A DNA stretch of 64,000 nt from Epichloe hybrida (lineage: Eukaryota; Ascomycota; Sordariomycetes; Hypocreales; Clavicipitaceae), in the NCBI GenBank assembly GCA_019022495.1, contig JAFEKR010000034.1, positions 124,001 through 188,000 of the forward strand, written 5' to 3'. The position numbers were made by a program, and so were the translations under genes. How positions within the stretch are numbered: the first letter of the stretch is position 1; every line of letters starts with the position of its first letter. Positions 10,743 through 21,260 of the stretch are shown here, piece by piece. The notes under the pieces are model-generated. The model was not told the origin of the DNA, searched no databases, and was given only the letters and a program-made list of their open reading frames with translations.

Positions 10743-11996
10743 ATGGACGGCCCGTCACGCCGTCATGCTTGCGTTTCCAACCCTGGTTGACGAGAAGAGA
10801 GGGGGCAGGGGTACACAGAGTGGCCAGTACAAAAGCAAGGCATTTTTTTGTTTTGTGTGTCATGGATGCAATTTGACTATGTTGAGCAGGCGTCATCAAG
10901 GCTTCTATCGGGATGTGATAAAGTTGGGAGTCTAGCCTGGAACTCTCGGCAGAGTTCCTCTTTGCTTCTCCTTCGATTCCCATGTCATTTTCCCCGTTTT
11001 GCCAACAAGCACTGTGGAGGCGGGACTGGCTTTGTTTAGGGGAAAAGTTCCCTTTCATTTGTTCATTTCTCCTTGGTTCTTATTTCCCATTCCGTTTGGT
11101 CCTTTTTTTTTCGTCAGGGTTTGAGACGGGGAGGGTGCATGAGTTTCCCGTCACCGTCAGCAACGTGAGAACAAGAATCGGTTCAACACATTCTGACGAC
11201 GAGTTTGCATACCACACTTTATATAATAATAGTGGATACTTCACCACTCGGTAGAGTAGCTCAATCAAAGAAACAAAGAAAGTCAAACACACGGCAGGGG
11301 GGCCAGATCGCTTTACGTGCGTGCTGCATGTACTTGTTGTTCATGGTTCATCCGAGGTACCGTGATGGAATCAGCCTCTTTGCATTTCTGGTGGTTAAAA
11401 GGAGCTCACCGAAGCTGTAAGCTTGGCTTCCTTGTTCTCCGCCATGGACCAGTATTTATCCCGCTTTCGACTTGAGGAGAAAGAACTGAGGACCTGTCGC
11501 AGGTTGTGATGGAAGCGGGGTTGGACAACATGACGAAATCATGAATGTCTTCTTGCTTGTTGTATACTTTCGAGAATGACACGGGTTGTTTGGGAAGGAG
11601 TGAGGTCAAAATGACTGAGATGACGGTTGATCCGTGACGATTATTGCAAGACCATGCGACAAGGGCACCGCACCAGGCACAATGACAACCCGGCTGAGCA
11701 TGTGACCACACGCACGTCGTCGTCAGATCGAATCATTGCACACCATACCATGCATTCACTCGATGAAAACACTTGCAGGGACACGGAAAAATTGGTCGTA
11801 AAGGAGGTGGGATTGTCCCATAGCACATCATACCATGGTCACCTTTCGTCTTTTGTACCTCAAAACGCCTTGCAAGTCCGCCACAAACCAGACGGTCCAT
11901 CTCATTGCATATTCTGTTTCATGGTCATACAACAGTGAAGTGAAGTCGTGCTTTTGTTTCCGCTCTCCTCCCAATGCTCGCTTTTCACCCACCGGC
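10743..11996. other. Intergenic between convergent genes, no gene supported
   Basis: This 1.25-kb stretch separates the 3' ends of the WHI2-like gene (plus) and SEC13 (minus). It should contain both 3' UTRs. Short frames on both strands show no domain or splice support. Confidence 0.5.
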
Positions 11997-13201
11997 CTAC
12001 TCCTCAATCGACTTGACGCACTCCCACTCACCCCGCAAGTTCTCTTTCCACAACGAAATCTTGTTGTCCGCTCCGCTGACAGCCAGGACATTGCCACTCA
12101 AAGACCAGCTGACTCTCCAGACGGCCGCGCCAAAGTGCAGGACCTTGGACTCCCACTGTCCGTTGGTGGAAGGGTCCGATGTCCAGATGCGCACAGTCTT
12201 GTCCTGAGAAGCTGAAGCAATGTACGACTTTTGCAGCACAGTAGGCGACCAGGCGACATCACGAACCCAATCGTTGTGGCCTGTCAACGACTCACCCTCC
12301 TGCTTATATGACTGAGACGCAGGGTCGAATGACCAGATCTTGAGGACATTGTCCGAACCACCAGTGACAAAGCGTCGGTTACTCATGGAACCAGGACCTG
12401 GGGCGCTGCTGACAATGCTGCCAGGAGTCGTGGCTGGTGCCCATGAAACAGAGTTGACGCCCAAGCCGTGAGCTGGGAATGTGGCATGGTCGACAGCTGT
12501 GTCCTTGAATTCGAGTACACTCACGTTGCCGTCGGACGAGGCGGTAGCGAGGAGGCACCCGGCCTCGTGAGGGGACCAGGCCACCACATTGACGGAGGCC
12601 TTGTGCGATGGGAAATCGTAGATGCGTTGCCACTGGTTATTCTGACCCTGCTCTTTCCAGATGAAGACTTTGCCGTCGTAGCCCGCGGATGCAAGAATAT
12701 TGCCATATTTTGGGTGTGCCCAGGATACACACCATACAGCACCTTCGTGTCTGGCAACTCACGGGCATCGGTTAGCCTACTTCTTTACGACTTCACGGGG
12801 CGGCGGAATGGTTCGGGAGATCATGGTGGTCGCACCCTTTCAAAGTCTCGATGAGACGCTGTGACTCGCCGTCAATCTCGAAGATCTTGATGGTCCGGTC
12901 GCTGGAGCACGTCGCAAGCTTTCGGCCGTAGTAATCGAGAACAGCATCATGCTATCGCCGAAGCTGTCAGTCGCAGTGGCCTTGGATAGTTGCGCAGAGG
13001 CAAGCGAAGCACGTCGGGTAATCGGTAGGTCGAACGGCTGAAGGAGGCACGTACAATCATATCATCATGGCCAGAGTTGGCAATGACTTGCACGGCCTGC
13101 ACGCCAACAAGTGTTAGCAAGACTTGATTCGCTACTCCTCCTGCTGGCTTCATTCACATGGAAGCTCATGGAGGGTGATGCAGCTCGACTTGTCGTACCA
13201 T
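11997..13201 (-). CDS. SEC13: SEC13, COPII coat and nuclear-pore WD40 protein
   Basis: Four exons: 13199-13201 (the ATG alone), 13055-13096, 12836-12951 and 11997-12750, giving 304 residues. The first intron directly follows the start codon (ATG then GTACGA) and ends GTGCAG, so the protein begins [15 protein letters not shown], the conserved SEC13 start. Introns 2 and 3 are 103 and 85 nt. The product is a six-bladed WD40 protein. Diagnostic segments include [40 protein letters not shown] and [14 protein letters not shown]13 pairs with SEC31 in the COPII outer coat at ER exit sites. It also sits in the Nup84/107 pore complex and the SEA/GATOR2 complex. It is divergent from PEX20, with 573 bp between starts. 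Length and motifs match the family. Confidence 0.95.
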
Positions 13202-13774
13202 TGTCAAATTGTCAAATGGCAGTGTGTCAAATATTCGACACCAAAATAGAATGAATGGAAGAGTGGAGATGGCGCACTCGTAGAGCAAATTGCAACAGTA
13301 AATAGTCGTGATGAAGCAAGAAAGGACACGAGGCTCGGATGTGACTGAGTGGCCCAGCTGCCTGTCAACTTGTCACCGACGCTGAATTGGACCATGCGTC
13401 GTGATCGCTGTGGCACGTGATTTGGGCACCCCCGCTAGCAGGGGGGTTCCTTCCTGCCTTGGGTGTCTTCGCGATGATGAAAGGAAGTAGACTGAGATGG
13501 TTGTGTTTCATGATCAAGGTGTCATCTTATGATGTAGCGCTGTCAGCGTCTTGGCTCTATTGAATGCCTTTTTTTTTTCTGTTCCCTTTTCTGTTCCCTC
13601 TACAAGCCCCTGGTTTCCGGCGTAGCGTCACTTGCTCGGCAGAACATAAGAACCCCCCACCGTTTGCGCCGAGGCATCTTCACCTGCGGCAAAGCATCCT
13701 TCTGCTAGAAGTGACACCCTCCGCAGGCAGAAACTCGTTCTTCCATTCAAACAGGCCACAGCCATTTGACAGCC
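13202..13774. promoter_or_regulatory. Shared divergent promoter region, SEC13 / PEX20
   Basis: This 573-bp gap separates the two start codons, which point away from each other. It must contain both promoters and 5' UTRs. A T-rich tract lies at 13568-13600, ahead of PEX20. No specific factor site can be assigned with confidence. Confidence 0.5.
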
Positions 13775-14898
13775 ATGGCCGACGCTTCATGCAGCGGCCC
13801 CTCGCCGTTCAAGCGCCTCGTCGACCACCAGTCCCGCGATGTCAGCCATCACCAAGACCGACTTGTCGACCGATCCGCTGCGCAGCAACACGGCGTATGT
13901 TCAACCCCAGAATGCGTTTCGCAATTTCCATATAACAAAAAACACACCTACTCACTTCCATGACTCAGGCTTTCCGATCAGCCCGTCAACAGCCCCAAGG
14001 TCCCGACAACTTCAACGCCTTCATGGACGGGGCCCCCTCCACCATGGTGCCCGGCATGGCTCACGACCCAGCCAACCGACTCGCCGTCCACGCAGCAGCA
14101 CTCCAACAACCCACCGCCCACATGAGCCATCATCATACCGGGCTATCACAACAAGCGAGATTCTCCTCAGTCCCGGACGTCTCTAACTGGGCCGCCGACT
14201 TCACCCGCTTCTCCGGCAATCAGCAAATGCGGCCCCCCAACATGGCCGCACCCGCACCAGCCAGGCAAATGAACCAGCAGCCCATGCAGATGAATTTCCA
14301 GTCTGCGTTTGGCCAAGCATTTGGGGGTCCCATGTACGGCGGTCCAGAAGCACAAGGTTTCATGGCTCCCCAAGCCGCCCCAGAAACCGACTTTGACAAG
14401 GAAATGTCCCAGTGGATGTCCGCCCACGGAGGAGGAAACATGGCAGAGGTCGACGCCGCCATGGACCAAATGGCGCGGGAGCTGGAACTCAACGAGGCGA
14501 GTCTCCCAGCGGACGCGCAAACCGCCGCCGCCGCAACAACTGCAAACACAACCGCCCTCGAGCAAGCGTCCTCCTCGGCACGATACACCGATCTTGAAAC
14601 CCCCGAGATCGACAACCTTTCTCTCCAGGAGACCGTCCCCGACCGGATCCATGCCCACTCACAAGAAGAACAGGAAATCCACGACGACGCAGCATCAAAG
14701 GGCAAATCGGCCGTATCCGAAGCCGCCGAGCGCCTTCTCGAATCAGTCCAGCACGAAAGCGGGGACAAGTGGCAAAACTCCGTCTTCCTCTCCCTCATGC
14801 GAGACTTTCGCGATGGAAGAAAGGACATTGTGGACAATGAGATTCGTGACACAGAAGGGGAAGGCGAGCATCCCGCACAAGAACAGCCGACGACGTGA
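13775..14898 (+). CDS. PEX20: PEX20, peroxisomal PTS2 import co-receptor
   Basis: Two exons, 13775-13894 and 13969-14898, are joined by a 74-nt intron (GTATGT donor, TCAG acceptor) to give 349 residues. Pex20 works with Pex7 to carry PTS2 proteins to the peroxisome docking complex. Visible features are a conserved N-terminal Cys (C6, in MADASCSGPSPF), the residue ubiquitinated for receptor recycling in this family, and a WxxxF-type motif (W114-F118, WAADF) expected to bind Pex14 or Pex13. A Met/Gln/Pro-rich disordered middle and a helical C-terminal part (WQNSVFLSLMRDFRDG) follow. Pex20 is used by filamentous fungi and some yeasts in place of the long Pex5 isoform. Its docking partner gene, PEX14, lies 18 kb away. 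Confidence 0.88.
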
Positions 14899-15699
14899 CT
14901 GCTTCGTGGCGGCAAACCCCATGTCATGGACGAGAACCAATGCTCCGTAGACGGCATCAAAACCGCCAACTCAGTCAACACGTCGTCCCTCCAGCCTACC
15001 GCCCTGCAGGCAATTCGTCAGATCAACCCAATCATGTGCTGCGCTCGGCATCTCAGCGAGACGGCCTTTTATTGATAGCCTTCTCACATGGCTGGGACCG
15101 GGCCTGGACTCAACAGTGTTGCGACCGCAAATCTGCGACGCACCACGGTGTATGCTAGAGTGCAGACATGTACATCAGAGACAAAATCTCGGAACCCCCG
15201 TGTTAACGTGCGAACACGGAATCATCATGTCTGCAGAACCTCACCTAGGCGCTGCGCAGCAAGGGAACAAAAGGTCATAGTGGAAGTCATGTGTTGGTCT
15301 TGACAGCGTCTTTGGGTGTCGCAATCACCAGAGAAGGCTATATAACTCCTAACATGTCCGTCCCGTTGTGCAATTTTTCCGAGGGCATTTCGTCCAATAC
15401 AAATATGTGCTGCAAAAAAAAAAAACCAAATACACGAGCCAAAAAATGTAGAAAAGGCAAAGGGAGCTGTATGTCCGATATCAAAACTCGTAGTAACCTA
15501 GATGAGCAATCCCGCCGATAAGTTCGGCTCAAATCAAACACAAAACGCCACAGATGCATCCTCCGAAAGCAACAGTTTACAAGACCCTCTAGAAACCCGA
15601 TACCATCCCAAATTTTGTTGTCCTACTCTTCACGGTCCGGTATGACGCCGGTTGATTGCGACTCAATATATCCATCGCTCGCCATCTTGCTTTACTGGG
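14899..15699. other. Intergenic between convergent genes, nothing recognised
   Basis: This holds the 3' regions of PEX20 (plus) and the following membrane protein (minus). An A-run occurs near 15415-15425. No coding or RNA feature is supported. Confidence 0.5.
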
Positions 15700-17923
15700 T
15701 CAGACAGACCAAAAGAAAGATACACAGCCACAAGGTGTGAGGTCGACATCTCTCTCCTGCAGCGACGAGACGTCCAATGAGCTCGAACTGGCGAGGCCAT
15801 CTGTGATAATGCCCCTCGTCTCTTTAGAAAACTCGTTGATCTTGATTGTGATGGGATTCCCATCGTCGTCAATATTGGGAAGCTTGTCGCGGCCACCGTT
15901 GATGATCTTGTATTGTGTGCAAATGGCAGCAGGAGAGTTTTCAAGGCGTCGCTCGACAAATTTGACCAATTTCGGGTATGGCTCTTTATAATTGGACGGT
16001 GCCAGGGGATCGGACGACTCCGTGGACACGGGACCGGCCGACGTAGTGGTTTTTGTGGGAGTAAATGTCTGGTTAGGGTAAATGAAAACTTGAAGCTTGA
16101 TATTTGGCCAAGTACAGATCCATGGGTTGTCACGATCCGTGGCGGCGGACCCCTTGCTCATGATGCGAGGTCCGTCGTATCCAGGAAATGGGGAAGTGGG
16201 CGGGCCCCAATGACGTTTTGCAGCACCAGTAGGAGTTGGGATAGGGCTAGGGCTAGAAGAAGAAGTCGCATGTAGCTGGTCTCCTCGCAGAATGACAGTC
16301 TTGTTGTATTCCACCTCGAGATACCAAGCTGCTCCACGGTTCCTCTCTTCTGGATCTTTGACAAGAGAGAGCGGCTTAAACTCGGGAATATCCGGTGGCT
16401 GTGACCCCCAGATGTACTTTGGCGCCTTCGGATCGAACCGTGCCAGCTTGAGGGCATAGTTGGACGTGTCTGGTGCATCTTGGAGGGAGGTCACGTTCAT
16501 TGAGTACCAAGGGAACGGCATATCGCAACTCCAAGCTGGGCTTTGAGAGGAGTCTTTAATGCAAGCCTTGGGAACCTGGTACTTCTCCATTGGAGGCAAT
16601 GCGTAGCAGCCAGTGTTCAGAGGAGGCAGGCCGTGGGGTTGCTTAAGCAGGTATTGAACATTGCTCGAGAGTGGCTTTTGGCCAGTGGGTCTGGTGCATG
16701 TCAGTCGAAATTGCGCTCTAATGGAGTAGGTGAGGTCAATTAGGGTCGCTGATCGTGACTTACTGATCCTTAACAAGAGGGGGCTCACGTTGCCTCGTAA
16801 CAATAGTTCCGATAACGGTGCCCATGACAACCCCCATGATGACGATGCCCGACAACAGCAGGCATATCGCCCAGTACGGTACAATTCCCCAGAGCTTCTT
16901 CCTGGCCCTTCGCTGCCACTTTCCCTGTGTGGGTTTCTCGGCATATTCTTGGGCAGCCTCATTCACATGATGGTGACTTTCGACGGAGGGGACACTGCGT
17001 AAAGATCCCGGTCGTTGAGGCGGGCTGAGAAGATCGTCCTCTGTGGAAGAAAACTCTGGATTCCGTGTAGCAAGACCGATACCGCCTGCGCCGGGAATCG
17101 GGTGACCAGGAGAAGATGATACTATCAGTCCCACGTTTCTAGTCGCGTTGACGTCGGGATTGATTGGCGCAGCAACCTCAATCTCTGTTGCAGACTTGGC
17201 CGCAAATGATTCGTGAGGATATCGTGTATATGGCGGAAGTTCTTCGGTATGTCCGAGGGGTCCGATCAGATCTCCTGCTTCCTCACCATCGGGCCCAAGC
17301 TGTCTGCGATATCCGCTACCCATGCCATTGAATCCTACTGGAATCAGTCTATGGGTTGTATCCTCAGGGGTAGCGGTATTTTGAGTGTACATGGCATATG
17401 GGTGAGTCGGTCCTCGAGGTCCGTCATATGTTTCCACACTGCTGAGCGGTTCAGTTGACGATGTTGCATTGCTGTATGTTCTCTGAGGGTACATTTGATA
17501 CGGATGAGACGGCTCAGTAGCCCCTTGGTACTGAGCATTGACTTGTGTTGTGCTTCCTGAGGATGACGACTGTCCGTTCCGAGGAGAGGTCAAGCCATCG
17601 TTTCGGAGGATCAAGGAGTCGTGAGCGAGAGGGGCTTTCGAAATGCTTGATGGTCGATTGAAGTCATCATGATCCTTTGGGGGAGTTGCAGCGGCCGAAG
17701 GGGTTGGTTGAGGAAGACTAGAAGAGAGTTGACTTGGGTCGGATCGGGATGGAGAAGGAAAAGATGGCGAAGTTTCACTCGGGCCGGTTGGTGCGGATGG
17801 CCGGAATCCGTCAGAAACAGTATTTGCGGTTAAATCATAATCGTCCTCTGATTGTTGTGCAAGGTTTTCAGCAGTTGAGCTCCTCCTCTTCCCCGATTCC
17901 GAGTTCCCGTCGATGGGCGGCAT
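15700..17923 (-). CDS. Fungal single-pass membrane protein, DUF7820-like
   Basis: Two exons, 16764-17923 and 15700-16690, are joined by a 73-nt intron (GTAAGT donor, CTGAC branch, CAG acceptor) to give 716 residues. The start ATG at 17923 begins MPPIDGNSESGKRR. About 330 disordered residues, rich in Ser/Pro/Tyr, include PSHPYQMYPQ and PTHPYAMYTQ, two copies of a degenerate repeat. Basic residues (RRARKK) precede one transmembrane helix (about residues 350-372). A roughly 340-residue C-terminal domain follows, with paired Cys (GCYALPP, SCDMPFPWY, WICTWP) and N-glycosylation sequons, so it is probably extracytoplasmic. The layout resembles uncharacterised fungal proteins annotated with DUF7820. 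I recognise no catalytic motif. The role is unknown. Confidence 0.75.
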
Positions 17924-19252
17924 GTTTTCGTCGGGGATGCGGTTTGCTCGTCAAATGGGTGCATGGGAAGGGGTTGATAAAGAGTCGACCGATGCCAGCG
18001 ACACTTCAGCCTTTAATATCGGCTGGTGACGCGAGCCACGCAACAAAGGATGCAGATAGAAGCTCTCCAAGCGTTCACAGTACTGCGATAGGGAAAGATG
18101 TCGATAATTGTCTACGCCGTCGGATTGAAGCTGGAAACTTATCGGGGCTGTACAGACGGGTCGAGGTATGCACTTTCAATCGAAACCGGCGAGGAAGTAG
18201 CTAGCAACAACCGCTGTCGAAGCCGAAGTGCCGGGCGGATTCCTCTAATGGTGACGATTTTTGTGGATGTATAAGCGAGCAGCTGGAGTGATTATTTCAA
18301 GATATAGAGAGAATTGAGCTTTGGGGGGAGGGCGGAACAGGTTGTTCGCTAGCAGAATCGCAGAATCTCACACTCCTACCTACGGCTAGGGTGTGAGGCA
18401 AGGGGGCAGAGGCCTGCACAGCCCAAGTCAGCCAGTCAGCCAGTATGTATGTATGTACATAAGGCCGGAGGACAGGACAGGCGGCTATTGGCTGCGGTCG
18501 GGGGTATTATTAGTCGGGAGGGTCCAGCTCGGGAGAACTTCGTGTGATGTGTGATGCGCTATGTATAAGTCGGCGTCGTGTTGCTCTACTTATTTATTCC
18601 GTATCACGTGATGTCGTGCCACAGAAAGAAATACATAGTGACACTGAGAGAAGGCGTCCTGCTCATCTCATCGTCTGCCTTGCCGACTTGGTTGATAGTG
18701 CCAGCGGCGCCATCAGCTAATGGCCGCAAATGTCACTGATGACTGCCATACAAGCAAACTCGCCGTGATGATCGATGGCGTCATTCGTCACCTGTCATTT
18801 CATAGGTAAATTCGGCCTTTCGACAAACCCCAAAACCCATATTGCTGTCCTCGCAGATTGCACGGTTACTTGCTGCTCAGCGCAGCAGGAAGGAGCCATG
18901 GCTACTCTAGTACGGCCCGACGGCTTGTACGTACAATGAATGGCTCCCGCTGACACAAAAAATACTCCGCTAGCCCTATCCAAGAGCACGAAATCGTGAC
19001 CCAAACATCGTGTTCCTCCCTTTAACATGCCGGATTTCCGGATTTGTGAGCAACGTGTTTGTCTGCTCTAAGAACAGGAGAAATATAATACCAAACCATC
19101 CATCTTGGGGATCAAACACCCTTACTTTTTTTTTTCACTTGCATCATGGGCCTTGGCCGCCGCGCTGCAGAGGATTCCTGACGACCTGATGATGGTTTAA
19201 TTCACAATCAAAACAGCACAAAATATATATAACATCACTATATACCTGAAAG
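17924..19252. other. Intergenic, promoter side of membrane protein; no gene supported
   Basis: The stretch contains a short AGTC/GTAT microsatellite near 18425-18460 and a T9 run at 19128-19137. Only small frames with no features are open. It ends at the left terminal repeat of the element at 19253. Confidence 0.5.
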
Positions 19253-19253
19253 T

Positions 19254-19323
19254 GTTGCACGAAAAAAGCGGCGCAGCCGACTGGCCACTAATTTGTGCGT
19301 ACATTATCCCTTATATGCCTTGC
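19254..19323 (+). repeat. Left terminal inverted repeat
   Basis: This 70-bp arm pairs with 20156-20225 on the opposite strand. By eye three mismatches occur, all in the first 25 bases (the GC-rich part after the A-run). Confidence 0.9.
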
Positions 19324-20155
19324 AATAGAAAGACTGCTCCCCAAACCCTCCTTCCGAGCTCATCAGGCCCATTCTCGTCCACCACCACTTGTTGGTTGCC
19401 CCCAACCTCACCCACACTGAAGTTATTCACAACCCTCAAAACCTTGTAGCTGGTCCTCCAAGTGCATCCATTCCCCTTGGAATCTCCAAGTGCCGAATGA
19501 GCTCGGAAGGTCTGTTTCCGTAGCCTTATCTTCACATTTAGCTGTAGTGGCCGAGTCAAGCCCGTGGTCCTTGTGCTTGAAAGCATGGCGGAGTTTTGGG
19601 TCAGCACAGTACAGGTGTGTTTCCTACACACACGAACGACGCGCAGTTCGGCAGGGCACACAGGCCCAGTTCGCACCCGGAGCGCAAGCGTGCTGCCCCT
19701 TGGTTCGGAGGTCACTGACACAGGGTGCACAGGAGAAGTGGTGCTCTTCTACATCGGACAGCGCCTCGTCGTCCGAATCAGGATGAGGCCAGAGGCTGAG
19801 CTTTGGCGGAGTTGATGTGAACCGCGGCGAGCATGCTGTCGAGCCGTTTTCGATGGCGAATGAAGGTTTTCGTGAGGACGGCGCGGCGCCCCTTTTCGGA
19901 TCCGGACACCTTCAAGGACATATTCACCCAGATGGGTGGCCTTGCCCAAAGAGGGGGGGGCAGGAATCTCCCACGTTTAAGTCGATGACTTTAAATTGAG
20001 TAGCAAGGGCGTGTGACATGGATTTATGCATGTAGGGCCCTGGGGTAGGGTATCTACATCTGTAGTGTGTAGACTTTGTGAACGGATGGCCATTGAGGGC
20101 GGGCTACCTTGGGCGACCCCGTACTATCGGTCGGCTGCGGGGGGCTTGACATGTC

Positions 20156-20225
20156 GCAAGGCATATAAGGGATAATGTACGCACAAATTAGTGGCCAGGC
20201 GGCTGCGGCGTTTTTTTCGTGCAAC
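20156..20225 (-). repeat. Right terminal inverted repeat
   Basis: This is the reverse complement of the left arm 19254-19323. It ends GTGCAAC at 20219-20225. Confidence 0.9.
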
Positions 20226-20226
20226 A

Positions 20227-21260
20227 TGACATGATTCTCGTGTGAAAATCAATGGAGAAATTGGCCAAGATGATGTTGAAAAAAATTTGTGTGTTGGGAT
20301 GCTACTTGTAGTAGTGTGGTGGTTCCACTTTTGCCGCACCTCGCTTGGGTGGTGAATGACAAGCAGCTAGGCCAATACGAAACGGCCAAAAACGGTGCGC
20401 AAGCCTAATAGTATCTGCGACAAACGAGCGTATGCTCCGTACATATGCTCAACAGTGAACACTGTCAGACAATACTTGATAATTTTTAATATGCTCTATG
20501 ATAGCGATCAAAAATATAAGTACTTCTAGTCTCATAGAGTGAGTGTGCTTAAATTCTTGGCCAGTCAATTTAGGACAGGACAAACGACAGAATGCCAAGC
20601 CGCATGGTTGTTCAAGATTTGCGTCTCATCGACTCATCTCTAGAACTCCAGAACCGTGCAGCACTGTCGCGAGCCAAGAATCGGGGCACATCTTTATCAT
20701 CTTCGTTCGTCTGATCTGGTCCTAGTGCTCGGCGTGACGTCACTCCAGGCACACCGAAACCAAGTCGTGTGCCTACCACTCTGGATTGGCCATCCATGCC
20801 ATCCATCCCGAAAGAGTCATTATGCTGCTGGCTGCTGCCTGGCGAGGCTTGCCAACTGGCAGGGCCAACTGGCAGGCACTGTAGGTACTAGCGCTGATAA
20901 CTGATACTCGTCATGCAGCTTGGCCTTGCCGTTCACGCCATTGAATGAAATTTTCTCCTTCATGTGCCCCATCTACTCTCTGCATCCTGCTCAGAATCCT
21001 TGCTTCCGCTAGGCTGCCACCAAGGTCGCCGTCTCGAGGTCTCGAGTCTGGAGCTGTGTATATAAATAAAGGCTTCGGAACCTCCCATCCCAACCTCATC
21101 CCAGCCTCGTCCCGATCACCTCTACTCTCCCAAGACACTGTAGCTTTCTACAAAGGACGCCGCCCTCCGCTGCTACGAATCATTCGTGGGGGCCATTGCC
21201 TACCTGTCAGCCGTCGTGGCGATCGCTCCTCCAACACAGGATTACTCCGTCACCGCCATC
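20227..21260. other. Intergenic, promoter of BCS1-like gene
   Basis: There are no supported genes. The sequence changes from AT-rich (20400-20540) to GC-richer toward the BCS1-like start. TATAAATAAA at about 21060-21069, roughly 200 bp before the ATG, is a plausible TATA-like element. Confidence 0.45.

Larger units (their letters stand above)
19253..20226. mobile_element. Non-autonomous DNA-transposon-like element with 70-bp TIRs
   Basis: A 974-bp segment is bounded by near-perfect terminal inverted repeats. The left arm 19254-19323 begins GTTGCACGAAAAAAG. The right arm 20156-20225 is its reverse complement, with 67 of 70 positions matching by eye. The arms share the internal block CACTAATTTGTGCGTACATT. 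The interior has only short frames and no transposase motif that I recognise, so it looks non-autonomous or decayed. No clear target-site duplication flanks the arms. Segments of the interior (about 19505-19570 and 19970-20030) are related to 36815-36965 in this window, which suggests a dispersed family. Confidence 0.85.

Noticed and set aside
19311..19730. 139-codon frame inside the TIR element as a transposase
   Set aside because: No catalytic or DNA-binding motif recognised. Part of it is terminal-repeat sequence.
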